DNA of 64,000 nucleotides, taken from positions 10,186,001-10,250,000 of the forward strand of contig NC_087108.1 in NCBI RefSeq assembly GCF_963855985.1, given 5' to 3'. Every line of letters begins with the position of its first letter. Position 1 is the first letter of the stretch. Below the pieces are notes generated by a model. The model saw only the letters and a list, made by a program, of their open reading frames with translations, did not search any database and had not been told where the DNA came from. This document shows, piece after piece, positions 33,120-45,100 of this stretch. Source of the stretch: Ostrinia nubilalis (Eukaryota > Arthropoda > Insecta > Lepidoptera > Crambidae). Made by a program: the position numbers and the translations under genes.

Positions 33120-33961
33120 TATAGGTTATTAAGTACTCAATACAGAAATCAGCCGGCTCCTAGTCTAAAATTCTTATAATCGAAATTAAATGATTTAAAC
33201 TACAAATAAAAATGATTCAAACAGTACTAGTTTTTAGGTTCAAATTCGACTGCTCTAGTGGACGCACGGAACGGCAACGTCGCAGTCGACCCATATTATT
33301 TGAATTATTTGGCGGGAAAATAGTTTTTGGCTTTTAATTCTGAAACTAAGAGGCCTAGAGATTTGAAATTATGTCTCGTGTGTACTTTAATTATAACGAA
33401 TTATTTGATCTTTAAAACGCAACTCTAACTTATACGGTTTTAATAATCCACCGTGTGTTACGTGTCACCAGCTTACACATACGTATCGGTTCGTAGTTCG
33501 AAAACGGTTCGAAATAAAGCTTTGAAAGAATTGAAGTCGGGTTTTTTTATTCGACTTTAATTTATGAGATATAAAACATTGATGTAGCTTAAATATTTAC
33601 GAAGATACAGATGTGTAAGCTGGAGACACGGTACTCCAGCTCGCACATAGTTTTTTGATCGTGGTTTTAACAGTATTTGAGCTAAAGTCTTGAAAAGTGG
33701 AAAGCCTACTATTTGGATTCGACTGTAATTTTTGAGGTATAATACATTATCGTAGCATAAATATTTACGAAGATACAGATGTGTCAGCTGGAGACACGTG
33801 TCCTCAGCTTACACATAGAAAACAACTCATAGTTATGAAGTTCTAATGGCTCTAATTGAATGACTGAGAGGTTTGATGACTCTAATTAGGCTTTTATTGA
33901 TGGTATACTTGGAATTGCTCTAGGGCCAATGAGGAAGTTGGAGACATTCAGGTAATTAATT
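33120..33961 (-). repeat. Right 842-bp inverted arm
   Basis: Inverted copy of 28321-29162. Its outer edge is only 173 bp upstream of the ZSWIM7 start codon. Confidence 0.8.
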
Positions 33962-34134
33962 TATTGATTTTACACTACTACTCGTCCATTTCATCTGCCT
34001 CGCCCTCTTGGATAAGATCAAAGTGTAGTTTTTGGTGGTTTACCATTGAGTGTTAATTCAATTTACAATTATTTTACTCCAGCCGGTGGGGTCAGGAGCA
34101 GACAGGTATAAAAAGTTTTATTTTAATTAAAATC
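33962..34134 (+). promoter_or_regulatory. Short upstream region of ZSWIM7
   Basis: Only 173 bp separate the inverted-repeat arm from the ZSWIM7 ATG. GGTATAAAAAG at 34105-34115 resembles a TATA box but is too close to the ATG for a usual leader, so transcription may start further up, even inside the arm. Confidence 0.35.
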
Positions 34135-34653
34135 ATGAACAATGCTAGCCCGTCTAAAATTCCATCAGTAGCAGAGCACTTTCTTAACGAATTAGAAGCT
34201 CGAATTACACTGGCCCAATCCAAACAACGTAAGTGTCTTTCTAACTCACATGTAAAATTATATTTACAATAGTCTTCATTAAAAAATTCGTCCACAGTTA
34301 CAGACGAAGACCTATTATCTATCTACTCTGTGTTCGGTCCAGTAGTACAAAGAGCTTTCGACATATTGGAAAAACAAGCCATCCTTGTAGAATACACCGC
34401 TTCCAAGTCTAGAAGTTTGATAGAAATAAAAGGAGAGAACGATCGGTGCTACAGGGTGTTCCCAAGAATAAACTACTGCCCTTGTCAAGCTTTTAAGCAC
34501 CAAGTTTTAGAGAAAAAAACCGAAGTTTTATGCAAACATGTACTAGCAGCAAGAATCGCCCTGATTCTAGGTAGGACGGTCTGCCACGAAGTAACGGTAG
34601 ATCAATACTTAATGCTAGTACGGTCTATGTTCGATTTGGAGCAAAATGGATGA
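34135..34653 (+). CDS. ZSWIM7: ZSWIM7 / SWS1 homologue (SWIM zinc finger, Shu-complex subunit)
   Basis: Two exons, 34135-34228 and 34298-34653, joined through a split Leu codon (C|TT) with donor GTAAGT and acceptor CCACAG. The product is 149 residues, close to the 140 of human ZSWIM7. The SWIM motif CxC...CxH is complete: C92 and C94 in NYCPCQAF, C110 and H112 in VLCKHVLA. Around it are the usual N-terminal helix (VAEHFLNELEARI), FGPVVQRAFDILEKQAI, and a C-terminal ITVxxY-like helix (EVTVDQYLMLV). In vertebrates ZSWIM7 partners SWSAP1 and promotes RAD51 filaments in homologous recombination and meiosis. Its stop codon lies inside the RAD1 coding start (8-nt overlap), so the two may share one transcript. 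The start is the only ATG that gives the conserved N-terminal helix. Identification is by motif and family memory, and I am confident. Confidence 0.9.
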
Positions 34654-37600
34654 GGGTATAGCTGATTATTACTTCACTGCGTCGATGGACTCTGGGAAGA
34701 CACTATGCAGTTTGTTAAAAGCTATACAATTCCAAGAGGTGAGTTCAATAAAAAAACTCTAAATCTTAAAAAAATTTCTTATCATAAAATCTGTGTGTAA
34801 TAAGTTACACTTATCATTGTAAAATTAAACAATACACTTTTAGACGGCAGTCTTCTGTGCTCTCCCGGAAGGCTTGAAGCTGACGGTAGAGGAAGGGAAG
34901 TGTGTGCAGGCGTCAGCTTATGTGCCATCCGATAACTTCACAGAATACCATGTCAGAGATGATGTGGATGTCATGTTTAAGGTAATTATTAAGATTTTTG
35001 CATTTAAGAGATAATCTCTGAGGCATTAAATTTTTTCAAGTTTTAAAATGTAAAAATTACAAAATTAAATTGAAACTGTCCATTTATCTCTCATTTTCTA
35101 TAGTTGGGTAATAGATGGGTATTATTAATTGTAGGGATTCAGTATATTCACAATATGCTAGTGTTACAATTCACACAATCATCCAAGGCATTAGAAATTC
35201 AAGTTTCTTCTGGAATTAAACTACCCAGGGTTACCAACTTCTGCTTAAGAAATATTTCTCACCATTGCAGATTAGCATAGCAGTATTATCTGAGTGCCTA
35301 AACATATTTGGGTCGGGGGAAGAATCTAGCCTCAAGATGTACTATCGTGGCGAAGGGTCTCCATTATTATTAGTGTAAGTAGGCTCTTTTATTATGGGGT
35401 ATTTCATGAGCTATTATGAAAACGGTGGTGGGTAAATTATGGTGCTTTTATTGCGATAAAAACTGCCATATTTATACAGGTCAAACCTCAAGCAAAAGCT
35501 AAATTGTTAATTACAGAACTGCTTCTCTAGTTTTAACCCGTGGAACCCTAAGCGGTCGCATGAGATCATGGTAATGGTTGATTTCTTTTCTGGGTTCACT
35601 TTTACTTGGAGCCCTATGTAGCTTTATTTGACTCATACAAACATAATTTCAGAGACAAAAAATCCTGGCCAAAACCTGAATTATCGGCCACCCTTTTCCA
35701 GACGGCGATACCGAAGCCTTCAAAATCAATACAGATTCAGTTTAAAATTAGCTGCAAGCTATTATTAATTCTACATATTGATTGCGTCGGTCTGCGCAAT
35801 TCCCCCTTCCACATCCATTGCGCAGCGCGACCCAACCTACCGCCCTTTTGCTCATGCGTACTAACGCCTTGCTGGAAACCTTTGTGCCCATTTCTGTTGA
35901 ATCATCTTTGAGTTTCACTGCGCGCTTCTGCTCATGCGTACTAGTTCAATACCGCCCTGCTAGAAACCTTTGTGCCCATTTTTGCTGAATCATCATTGAG
36001 TTTCGCTGAAGTGGTTGTCGATTTGCAACGACGTTGTTTCGTGATTAAAAAATACCCGTGAATTAAATAAATAATAATAAATAAATAATAAATCTTTGGA
36101 CAATTTTACACAGCGCCAGCTAGCCCCAAAGTAAGCAACTTAATGCTTGTGTTATGGGTGCTAGCTTAACGGATTTACTACTTATATACTTTTTTTTTTT
36201 TTTTAAATACATAAATATTATACATAGTCACACCCAGACCCGTCACAGAAATTAAAATTCATCATTTCAATTTCTGCCCGGCCGGGAATCGAACCCGGGA
36301 CCTCTCGGCATAGTAGTCCGTTCTGAACCACTACACCAAACGGCCGACAAATTTCGTCACACATTAGAAAATGAATAGGGCGTTGCATAATCGTCACATT
36401 TTCTTTCAATATAAAACATTTCCTCCAAATAACTTTCAATGGAATTGGAACTTAGAGGTGCGATGAATCAAATATAACCAGAGCACCTTTTTTGGACATA
36501 AATGAAATAAAACCATAATTTCCTCACCAGTCTGCAGCCGCAGTCAGTCCACAACGTGATGACGGACTGCGAAATCGCCACCCAAACGGCTGACTCGGTC
36601 CTAGAACTTCGGGATTCAGACTCTGCAGAAGCTGCGAAGCTGGTACTGAAGGCTGCAGCATTCTTGGGCCTGCTTGCTGATCTGGAGCGGGCCTGTGACG
36701 TCATAGAACTCAACCTGTCTCCGGAACACCCCAACGTTAGCATTGTTACTTATGGGATGCAGGTAAGAACCATTATACGTTAAAGGCAGTTTGAGAAATA
36801 GATTCATTTGTTAATATTTCTTTTATGTTACCTCACATATTATGTAACTAGATTTTATTTGGCAGTGTGGCTTTGTTTGAATAATAGGTTTTTATCGACT
36901 GAAGTAAGAGGAACGGAGAAGGGTCGATTTTGCCCCTTCCATTTCCTAGGAGTCCTAGTATTTGAACACATAGGGCTCCTGGGAAATGGATAGAGTAAGA
37001 CGTGCCTCTGCAGCATTAGAGACGATGTTGGCGATTGAAGAAAGAAGATAGAGGTTGTGGTAAGATGTGTGAGAAGATTGAAGATTTTGTCCCATTTCAT
37101 TTGTTTATAGAATGTGTTTGTTCAAAAAAATTGCTTTTTTGTAAACTGCCATTTGATGCTGTTCATAAATATGTACTTATGCCACGTTTTACCAAGGTGC
37201 TAGGTGGCGCTGTGAAAAATGACCATATACCTATTTTTTCACATAAATGTATTATTTCTGGCCCATTTATTGTTGTAAAAGCGCTTTTAAAAAGCCAATT
37301 TGTAAAAAATAAAAAAACTTATGACTTTTGTATCATTGTACTAATGTTGTAGTTTACTTCTTACTTACGGAGGTATGTTTAACAGGACAGGTCGTGCATC
37401 GACATGCCGAAGTCTTCCGACATGGTACAGAGCTTCAGCTGCGAGGCGCCGGTCACGCTGCGCTACCAGCTTCCCCATCTTCGGCTCATCATGAAGGCCC
37501 TGGCTATATCCACCAAGGTAATTCATAAATAAAGGTTTTGTTTCAGCCAAATGACTTCAAAGCAGTGGCGGATTTACAGTTTTGCCGCCCGTAGGCTAGG

Positions 37601-38107
37601 GTGGGGTTGGATCTTTATTTAACTTTTATCTTCTGAAATCGAGTAAGCGTCATCTGAAATCTGCCGCCCCTAGGCCGCGGCCTATTGACAAATCCAGGAC
37701 TGCTTCAAAGACAAAGATTTATTATTTCCGAAATGACCGATCCTGCGCTGCCCGCATCCATGTACTTCCTGCGACTTTCACCAGACCGTCGGTCCAACTA
37801 GTGGAAAGCCACACTACTGCCTCGGGAGCTGGGCTCGCCCAATCTGGACGCGGTTTTACGTCTGCCCTATTTTATACTCAAACCATCTCAATTCCAAAAT
37901 AATAATGGTCACTTAGGGCACTGTCATTGCGCACACAGTGAATTAACGTTAGGTATAGCAATTTAATTTACTGTTAATTTCGTTTATTTACAGGTGGTGT
38001 TACGGTGCAGCGCGAACGGACTTTTGCTTCTTCAACTTAAATTGGAAAAAGAAGATCAGAGACAGATGTTTTCAGAGTTCTACATTGTGCCCCTACTTGA
38101 CGATTGA
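34646..38107 (+). CDS. RAD1: RAD1 checkpoint clamp subunit (9-1-1 complex)
   Basis: Six exons: 34646-34738, 34844-34981, 35271-35374, 36531-36762, 37386-37517 and 37994-38107. All have GT-AG borders and consistent phases (exon 3 to 4 splits a Val codon). The product is 270 residues against 282 in human. Conserved segments include FTASMDSGKTLCSLLKAIQF, GLKLTVEEGKCVQASAYV, SIAVLSECLNIFG, LKMYYRGEGSPL and, near the end, LMKALAISTK-type helix (RLIMKALAISTKVVLRCSAN) and EFYIVPLL. RAD1 is a PCNA-like protein that forms the RAD9-RAD1-HUS1 ring, loaded at damaged DNA to activate ATR in the nucleus. The ATG has a good context (AAAATGG) and overlaps the ZSWIM7 stop, leaving no room for its own promoter except in ZSWIM7. 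Intron 3 holds a tandem repeat and a SINE; intron 5 holds a retroelement fragment. Confidence 0.92.
35838..36012 (+). repeat. Two-copy tandem repeat in RAD1 intron 3
   Basis: The block TGCTCATGCGTACTA, CTGGAAACCTTTGTGCCCAT and GAATCATCTTTGAGTTTC appears at 35849 and again, diverged, at 35931 (about 80-85 bp period). An open frame across it is non-coding intron sequence. Confidence 0.65.
36060..36345 (-). mobile_element. tRNA-derived SINE in RAD1 intron 3
   Basis: On the minus strand a tRNA-like head lies at about 36345-36276: GGCCGTTTGGTGTAGTGGTT (A box) and GTCCCGGGTTCGATTCCCGG (B box and T arm). It continues into a body (AATTTTAATTTCTGTGACGG, a poly-A run, GGGGCTAGCTGGCGCTGTGT) and an (AATA)n-like tail near 36065-36095. 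The head is tRNA-like but joined to a SINE body and inside an intron, so it is not a tRNA gene. Confidence 0.75.
37555..37810. mobile_element. Retroelement fragments in RAD1 intron 5
   Basis: 37735-37800 matches the fragment at 5682-5770 (CCTGCGCTGCCCGCATCC, CCGTCGGTCCAACTAGTGG). 37565-37690 contains GCGGATTTACAGTTTTGCCG and CCGCCCCTAGGCCGCGGCCT, an imperfect inverted pair that looks like a separate MITE. Confidence 0.45.
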
Positions 38108-39745
38108 CTTGATGATTACACAATAACAGTCCTTGTGTCTATAGACTTAAAGTAAAAAAACGTGTGTACAACTGATAGGTGCAGAAGTTTTGTCTTATTT
38201 TATAATAGACACATACTGTTCATACAATTTCCTAAAGGATGTTTGAAAAATATTTATACCGATGTATTGTTAAGATTAATATTGTGATAAGTAAAATGTT
38301 TTCTATTTTGTAAAAGCAACAAACTTTTTTTATTAAGGTCTTAAAGACTGATAAATAAAATAATTTCATACAAAATATATGTTTTATTCACTTTCCAAAT
38401 GACATACAATATGCAAGGAATGTACCTGTTAATAAATAACATATTACCTAAAATAACCTTTAGACAAACATCAATGATATTCACTGTAAATATAGAAAAG
38501 TGACACGGATTACTTTTGAAAACTTCACGAAAACATGACTTGCTAAAAGTAAATGGGCATTTACAGAAGTTTAAATACACCAACGGTAGCCCATAGTCTG
38601 AGTCTATAATGAACGTAGCTAGTTTTTATAGCGTTAATTATTATTAAAACACCAATATAGAGTATGACGCAGAGTAGAAAAAACATTCACGCAGTCAAAC
38701 CAATAAACACGTTTTTTACCTTTATCCTAAATCCGTCATTACATAGTTCAAACATTTATGTTATAAATTATTTAATTTTAAACTTTCCTTTCTAATACAG
38801 TGATTTTAACTTAATTTTTTCTATTAAACAACATACTAAAACGATTTTTGTGAGCTAAGTAGGTAGTTTTTTGTGAACTTTCCATTGATTTAACTTCATT
38901 TCGTAATTTTCTTCTTTTAATACACACAAAATACTTAAACTTTTCAATTCATCAATTCCAACAACATTTAAGTACAATTAATTTACTTTTACAATAATCG
39001 CTCATATTTAAATACGTTGTTAGTATAAAAATCCGGCTCGAAGGACCAAAAATGTCCTCGAATCGTTATATCTTTACAATTTTCTAACATTTGATTAAAC
39101 GTGTCCATTTATTTCGATTTACATTTAATTTTCCATTTAACAGTCTGCCATCGCATCCATCCTTTTTTATCTACCTAGCCTAAATGTAAGATAAACCTTA
39201 TTTACCAGTACATTGATACAGTATGCTACGTGATAGACATAGAACTAGCCCCTGTATGCTAAATTAAGATAGGTACAGTATGACTAGAGTTTTGAAGCTC
39301 CTTATTTTGAACAAAACTAAGTATTTTTCAGTCAGTTACAGAAAATAAGAGAAACAGAAAAAAAGTAATGTCAAAATGTTTTAAAAAATCGCTTTCGAGT
39401 TTGAGTTACAAGTTATACTTTTGATTTTAAACAAATACGCGTTTCGTCTTGGGAATGTTTAAAATAAGGAGCTTACATGCATCAGCTATATTTTTATATT
39501 GTCATTCATACATTATGATATTTTTGCTGCGTTGTATAAGTTCTACCCATTTGAATATTCGTAGCAAAATGTTATATTACACTTAATATTTATATTAATT
39601 AAATCATCCCTTTAGGGTTTTTAAATGAATGAAATAATTTGATGACACGAATTTTAATTGTTAAGCCTTGAATATACATCGCGTAGTCCATACAAGGCTA
39701 TAAAAGTGCTGAGCAACTTTTAAAATTAAACAATCAATCAGTATA
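38108..39745. other. RAD1 3' flank and AT-rich intergenic
   Basis: Candidate polyadenylation signals occur near 38350 (GATAAATAAAATAA), about 245 bp after the RAD1 stop. Beyond that the sequence is AT-rich with nothing recognised. Confidence 0.4.
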
Positions 39746-40002
39746 CAGGGTGTTAGGTAAATGGGTATATGAGCCGACACTAGCCCATGTTAACATGGTC
39801 ATATAAATGGTATGGTGAAGTCAGAAAATTGATATCTTCAATTTAATTATTTAAATTTTCATACAAATCGGATTTTATAAAATTTAATTTGTATGAAAAT
39901 AAAAAAATGATGATATCAAATTTCTGACTTCACCATACCATTCATATGACCATGTTAACATGGGCTAGTGTCGGCTCATATACCCATTTACCTAACACTC
40001 TG
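39746..40002. mobile_element. TA-flanked CAGGGTG MITE, copy 3
   Basis: Ends CAGGGTGTTAGGTAAATGGG and its complement with one change (ACACTCTG), each preceded by TA. The inverted arms of about 100 bp carry CATGTTAACATGG, itself palindromic, and ATGGTATGGTGAAGTCAGAA. Confidence 0.75.
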
Positions 40003-40945
40003 TATAAGCAAATAAATAGGTAGACCGTATGTGCTACAACATTTACTATGTTCAAGGGTAAAGTCTGTCACACAAATTGACGAATATTATGATAACTGGA
40101 AAAGTATGTCAAGAATAAGTAAATAAGTTAAATAAATACGTTTACTTATGACTACCATCAATAAATTACGTATAACATAGACAAATTTGGCTAAGCCTTA
40201 TAACTAAGCATTCTTTTACACATTCTTGATTTACTTATGTACTTTTTGCTAATCAATCACACACACTGTATTGCACAAACAAAAATTGCTAATTAAATAA
40301 ATAATACAAACATCGAATTATACACATTAAATAGGGCTTGTCAGGTGACAAAAAATTGCACTACCCACTAATCAAGTAGGATAATAATTATACAGCTTCA
40401 ACGGTGTATCTGCGTACTGCACCATTTATCATGGTTATAATTCAGTAAGTAACTTGGCATAGGGATTTGTTTTATATTTACAAATAATCAAGATAGTATA
40501 AAAATTATAATATTGTAGGTGGGTACAGCAGGAAAGTTCAAAATGAATAGAAAAGTATACACTTTGATCATACGAACGGATAATAAAGAACAGAAAATTA
40601 TAGCCCAGTAACCCATTAAGTCGAAGAAATAAGATTTTGGATAGTTATGACATCCCATTCCGAGCGCAAATACCATAGGTACTTATAGTTCCAAAATACT
40701 GAACTGTACTATGCATGACATTGACAGTGGGGCGCCACCGTCAATACCGGATCGTTGGTTCCGATTTTTGCCATGTTGGAAACCATATAGTTGAACGATG
40801 GTAGCGCCCCCCTGTCATTGATTTTGGTGGGACAGTTCAGCGTGGGTCATCTATACACAGTTATGAGTTATGTATGGTGGTAACTGGTGTTGTGTCAAAT
40901 GTCAACAAGCCGTACATAGAAGTCTGGAAAGGGGCGTGGCAGTTA
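40003..40945. other. AT-rich intergenic with one dispersed repeat
   Basis: 40728-40860 carries GGGGCGCCACCGTCAATACC and GTAGCGCCCCCCTGTCATTG, then TTTGGTGGGACAGTTCAG. The second part recurs near 29519 and 62630. The remainder shows nothing. Confidence 0.4.
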
Positions 40946-41751
40946 GGCTGGGTTGCACCATCTTACTTTAACCACAAAATATAACAGAAGGTAAACTCAT
41001 GTATGTACGTACTTCGCTTCGCGAGCCTGCGCTCGCCGTCGCGTTAGGGTTGTCTTGTCATGTGTTGCGTTTATTTCGTTATGATAGAAATATGTAACTC
41101 TTAATACTACGGAAGAAAGACAATAACAGATATCCACATTATCCACGTATAATTATGTAGTTATGTTTAGTACGTTATTATTATAGTAATAGTTTGCAAA
41201 CAAATACACGAGAAGGAAGTAGTATCACGTAGTATGTAGTTGGGTGGTTGACACTATTATCCAATAATTCCTAAAACTTCTTTAAAACACTTCGATATTC
41301 CTAATAATTGAGTTGGGTTTCAATTTGTCAACGTTAAACGAACTATTGAAATACAAATAAATACCATTCTTACCTCCCGGAATCAACTGGTAGTTTAAAA
41401 ACGAAAATTTAGTTTTTAATGTTGAGTGTAAGCAACCATCTACTTAACAAATGTTATAATACCCCTTTTTTGTTGTTCACTCATTTTCGCACAAACAAAA
41501 TAATTTCACAAACGCGTGAGCAGCATCACTCAAGCGAACGCAGTCGCGCCTCGCATTCGTCCAATACAGTCTTGATAACGCGTACGTGAGCGGTGGCTAT
41601 GTGTGCGTGGCTCGAGCACGCTTAGTATGGAGTTTACCTTCTGTTATATTTTGTGCTTTAACTTTGACAAAAGTAAAAAATCTGTCAAATTCCATACAAA
41701 AACACCGGTTATCGTTAAATTTACGGTCAAAGTTAGGTGGTGCAACTCAGC
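40946..41751. mobile_element. Harbinger-like MITE (GGGTTGCACC family), split by another element
   Basis: The outer ends GGCTGGGTTGCACCATCTTA and AGGTGGTGCAACTCAGC match the intact copies at 26114-26231 and 62331-62447. Removing 40973-41655 and one copy of CTTTAAC restores a continuous, normal-length family member (about 115 bp). Confidence 0.75.
40973..41655. mobile_element. 683-bp element nested in the MITE, 7-bp target duplication CTTTAAC
   Basis: The ends CACAAAATATAACAGAAGGT and its exact complement extend to at least 26 bp. CTTTAAC flanks both sides (40966-40972 and 41656-41662). Inside, GC-rich parts near both ends (CTTCGCGAGCCTGCGCTCGC; TGCGTGGCTCGAGCACGC) are imperfectly complementary. 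No coding sequence. Confidence 0.75.
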
Positions 41752-41780
41752 TTTAGAAGGGTTTTGTAATGATCTGTAAG

Positions 41781-41967
41781 GCCCAGAACAGACGGTGACA
41801 CGCAACTGCAACGAAACTGCTACTGCTAGTTACTTTTGAGTTGCATCTAAGTTTCTGCCATAGCGTCCGTTGAGAGACCACACATGACGCGACCAGTTTG
41901 AAACTTTCAGTTTTAGTCATAAAAATCATCAGAAAGTTGCAGTTGCGTTTCACCGTCTGTTCTGGGC
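41781..41967. mobile_element. MITE with GCCCAGAACAGACGGTGA ends
   Basis: GCCCAGAACAGACGGTGACA with CGCAACTGCAAC at the left is matched by GTTGCAGTTGCG and TTTCACCGTCTGTTCTGGGC at the right. The 187-bp element lies just downstream of the last Lnk exon, so it could be in its 3' UTR. Confidence 0.75.
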
Positions 41968-42102
41968 TATGTTAGTTTGACGGGACCGCCTCGTGCAGAA
42001 GCTTTGTCTCTTGTTGAAGGTCTGTTCCGGGCGATTCTGACGTCATCATACCCTATCTGGCCTACCAGTGGCGCAGCACGCAGCTTTGACCGCGGCCCAC
42101 GG

Positions 42103-45100
42103 CTACACGAAGCTGTATTGGTTATCCACGGCCCGAGTGTCGTGAGGAGCACCGCTGGCTTGAAGAAGCGCTTCTAACTCCGCTCGACGCATACGCACGT
42201 CGCTACCGTGGGTCACGTTCAGCTGAAATCAAGTGGTTTATATGAATAAAAAAGTAATATAATTACGAAGACCTTCTAAAACCTGTGTAATTAAAATCAG
42301 TAAATAAATATACTAAAAACTGGTCTGGAGAGATTACTCTGGCAAAATATTAATAACAAAAAATATAATACAAAAAAGTGGTCAGAAAGATTACACAAAT
42401 TGGCGCCACAGTAGAGTTAGGTCCTGTCACTCATTAGTGGAAGACAGTGATGCTAGCTGATGTGAGAATAGTAGATTATAGAACTAAAAATACAGGAACG
42501 AATTCAATTTGCTGACTCTTTTTGACCATCCATTTACGATTTATTTAATATGAATAACTACAAATTCAATATAATCACATTAATGCATACTAAACTAAAT
42601 GTAACATTGATGCAACAAATACGAAACAAAACTAAAATAGCGTGAAAAAAGACACTTACCACAAACGATGTGCAAATTCAAAAACTGGCAAAGGAAATAA
42701 AAAACATACAGCAAATAAAAATTCAAGCCATTCCATACCATATAAGTTTAATATGTAATAAAATTTACAACCAAGGTATTATTTTAAAGCTCGGAAGAAC
42801 ATGATTGTGATCTGTACAGACGTACAAACAAACATACGTTAAAAAAAATTCCAATAAAATGATGCAAACTATATTTTATACTCATAAGAAATCAAATTAT
42901 TAAATAAACTCATTATCTAGCTAGGCCGATTAATACACATACAAAAATTTATACATTTTCATTATACAATAAGTTATCAAAACTGTACAAGCATCATACT
43001 ATTTAGAATAAATATTATAAAACATACTTTGTTAGTACACTTTATTAACAGTCAACATAATAAAATCATATTATTATTATGACATTATATTTTATAGAAA
43101 GCAATAAGTATAGTTAATTTAATGTTTCATTTAAGATACTTAAATAATATTTTCAAAATAATAATATGAATACATTCCCATTGAACAAAATCAGTCTAAA
43201 ACTACATACATGGCGATGCTTTAAATTAAATAAAACAATATATCGATAAAATGCAAAAAAAGTTAAATAAAACTAATTCTACATGAGACTACTATGGTTA
43301 ACCTATACATGTAAGAATAATGTTACTAACATTATATCTTTTGTCGATATGATGCAGTAAAATAAAAATCCCTAATATGTGTTTCGTAAGTCACAGATAA
43401 TCCTATTTTATAAAGGTGTCTAGTTTTCAAGGCTATAAAATTTTTGGTGCAAAATGTACCTTAAAATATACAATTTGTCAGCCAACAGTTAAAGGTGTGT
43501 TTCCACTAGGAAACAACACCTGACTGTTGTATGTTGCATGATTGAGTTAGTTGACACCACAAAAACTGTGTCATTTTTCATATTTGAATAATACACAAAA
43601 TAATAAGTTATTTACAATTTTATCAATAAATAAGTTACACAAGAGTATTCAAGTATAAAATATTTTTATATAAGATATTATTCAATTTGTGTCACGAATA
43701 AAATCAACAAAAATGTATTGAATCTATGCATTTCTAAAATATTTAAATATGTTTGTGCATTCAAAATCAAGAAAAATCATGGTGTTTGAAAGCTCATAAA
43801 TAGGCAGTGAAAATATAAATATTTTGATTACTTTCACGATGAAAAATTTTGCCTTGATGGGCCAGATTACGGTATACCATATTCCCAATATTTATAAAAA
43901 AAATCAGATCTACATTAAACAAAATTATAACAATTAGAATGAATTTTTGTTACGTATGAAAACATTGCAAAACACATTACACCAAATAAAAACGATAAAA
44001 ACAAATGAAAATCGTGCAACAAGCATATAAAGCTAAGTGGATGATATAAACAATAAATAAATTCTAAAGAATTTCTTTTCATTTCTTCATTCCTTGTTTT
44101 GAGAATATTTATTATACTGAACTTTTACGCCCGTAGTCACAAACATTACTGTGAGGTCTCACAGTGCGCGTGGACGCACAGGGTCACGCGCGAACCAATC
44201 ACAGAGCTCTATTCAACGCTGTGCGTTCAAATTGCTGCTTCACTTAAGCAAGCATCGTTTGTGAATACGGGTGTTAGTAAAATATCAAGACAGATAAAAT
44301 TAAAGTAAATGACACTTGGTACTTTGAAAAATCTACTTATATTTAAATGGCAGTTGGGAAGTAAGAACACTTATCTACTAGTAGCCTGTAAGACTAAACT
44401 TGAGTTGCATTGTTACTAAAATTATAAAACTATTTCTTAGGAGATGTCATATTGGGACAAAATGTTTTAAAAATCAACTGATGAATAACTTCATTTGTTC
44501 GCTTCAATTCTCAAAATGAATAGGTATGTCGTTAATATTGGTCTCAAAGCTTTAAACGAATAATTAAAATATTAGATACCTAAATAATTTGTAGTTTGAC
44601 GTCCAACTAAATTATATTTACAAAAGAAAAGAGATAAATAATTGCATTTTTTTCTCGAATAAGACTTTTTAGCCACGGAGTAATCATTATAGTTCTAAGA
44701 CTCAAAAATTAGGAGGGGGTTAGCAAAAATGACACTAAAAGCTGACAACTATATGCTACAACATTAAAAATGCACATTCCACTTAGTTTGATCAGTACTA
44801 TCACAGAATGCGTGTTTTATTGAACCAATATAATTTTAGAGGTTGGTTTTGAACATATAAAATATTATGATCAATTTAAAATACACAGACCATTGAGCAT
44901 GGTATTGCATAAGCCTTGGTCAAACAGGTAGCGTTCCTAGCGTATCATGACGTCACGAAACAACAGCGTAACGTCAAGTGGCGACGTTATAGCGTTACGT
45001 CACGAGACAGGGCTATAGCGTAGCGTCAGGTGGCGCTAGTGTGCCGTGAAACTGCGCTATTGCGCTATCTTAGGAACGCATTGTGTTTAAGAAGGCTTGT

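Larger units (their letters stand above)
28321..33961. mobile_element. 5.6-kb element with 842-bp near-identical inverted arms
   Basis: 28321-29162 and 33120-33961 are inverted copies of equal length. Reading them against each other I found one clear difference (GAGTACCTAATAA against GAGTACTTAATAA). The outer ends are AATTAATTACCTGAATG and its complement. If the TTAA inside AATTAATT (28323-28326 and 33956-33959) is a target duplication, the element spans 28327-33955 and would be piggyBac-like in target choice, but AATTAATT is itself palindromic so this is ambiguous. The interior (29163-33119) has no transposase-like open frame and is a patchwork of smaller repeats. It separates the promoters of the transporter and ZSWIM7. 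Confidence 0.8.

Noticed and set aside
28321..33961. A full transposon with its own transposase
   Set aside because: No open frame in the interior resembles a transposase. The TTAA target call is ambiguous because the arm ends in a palindrome.
36276..36345. A tRNA gene on the minus strand
   Set aside because: The A and B boxes are good, but the sequence runs on into a SINE body and A-rich tail inside a RAD1 intron.
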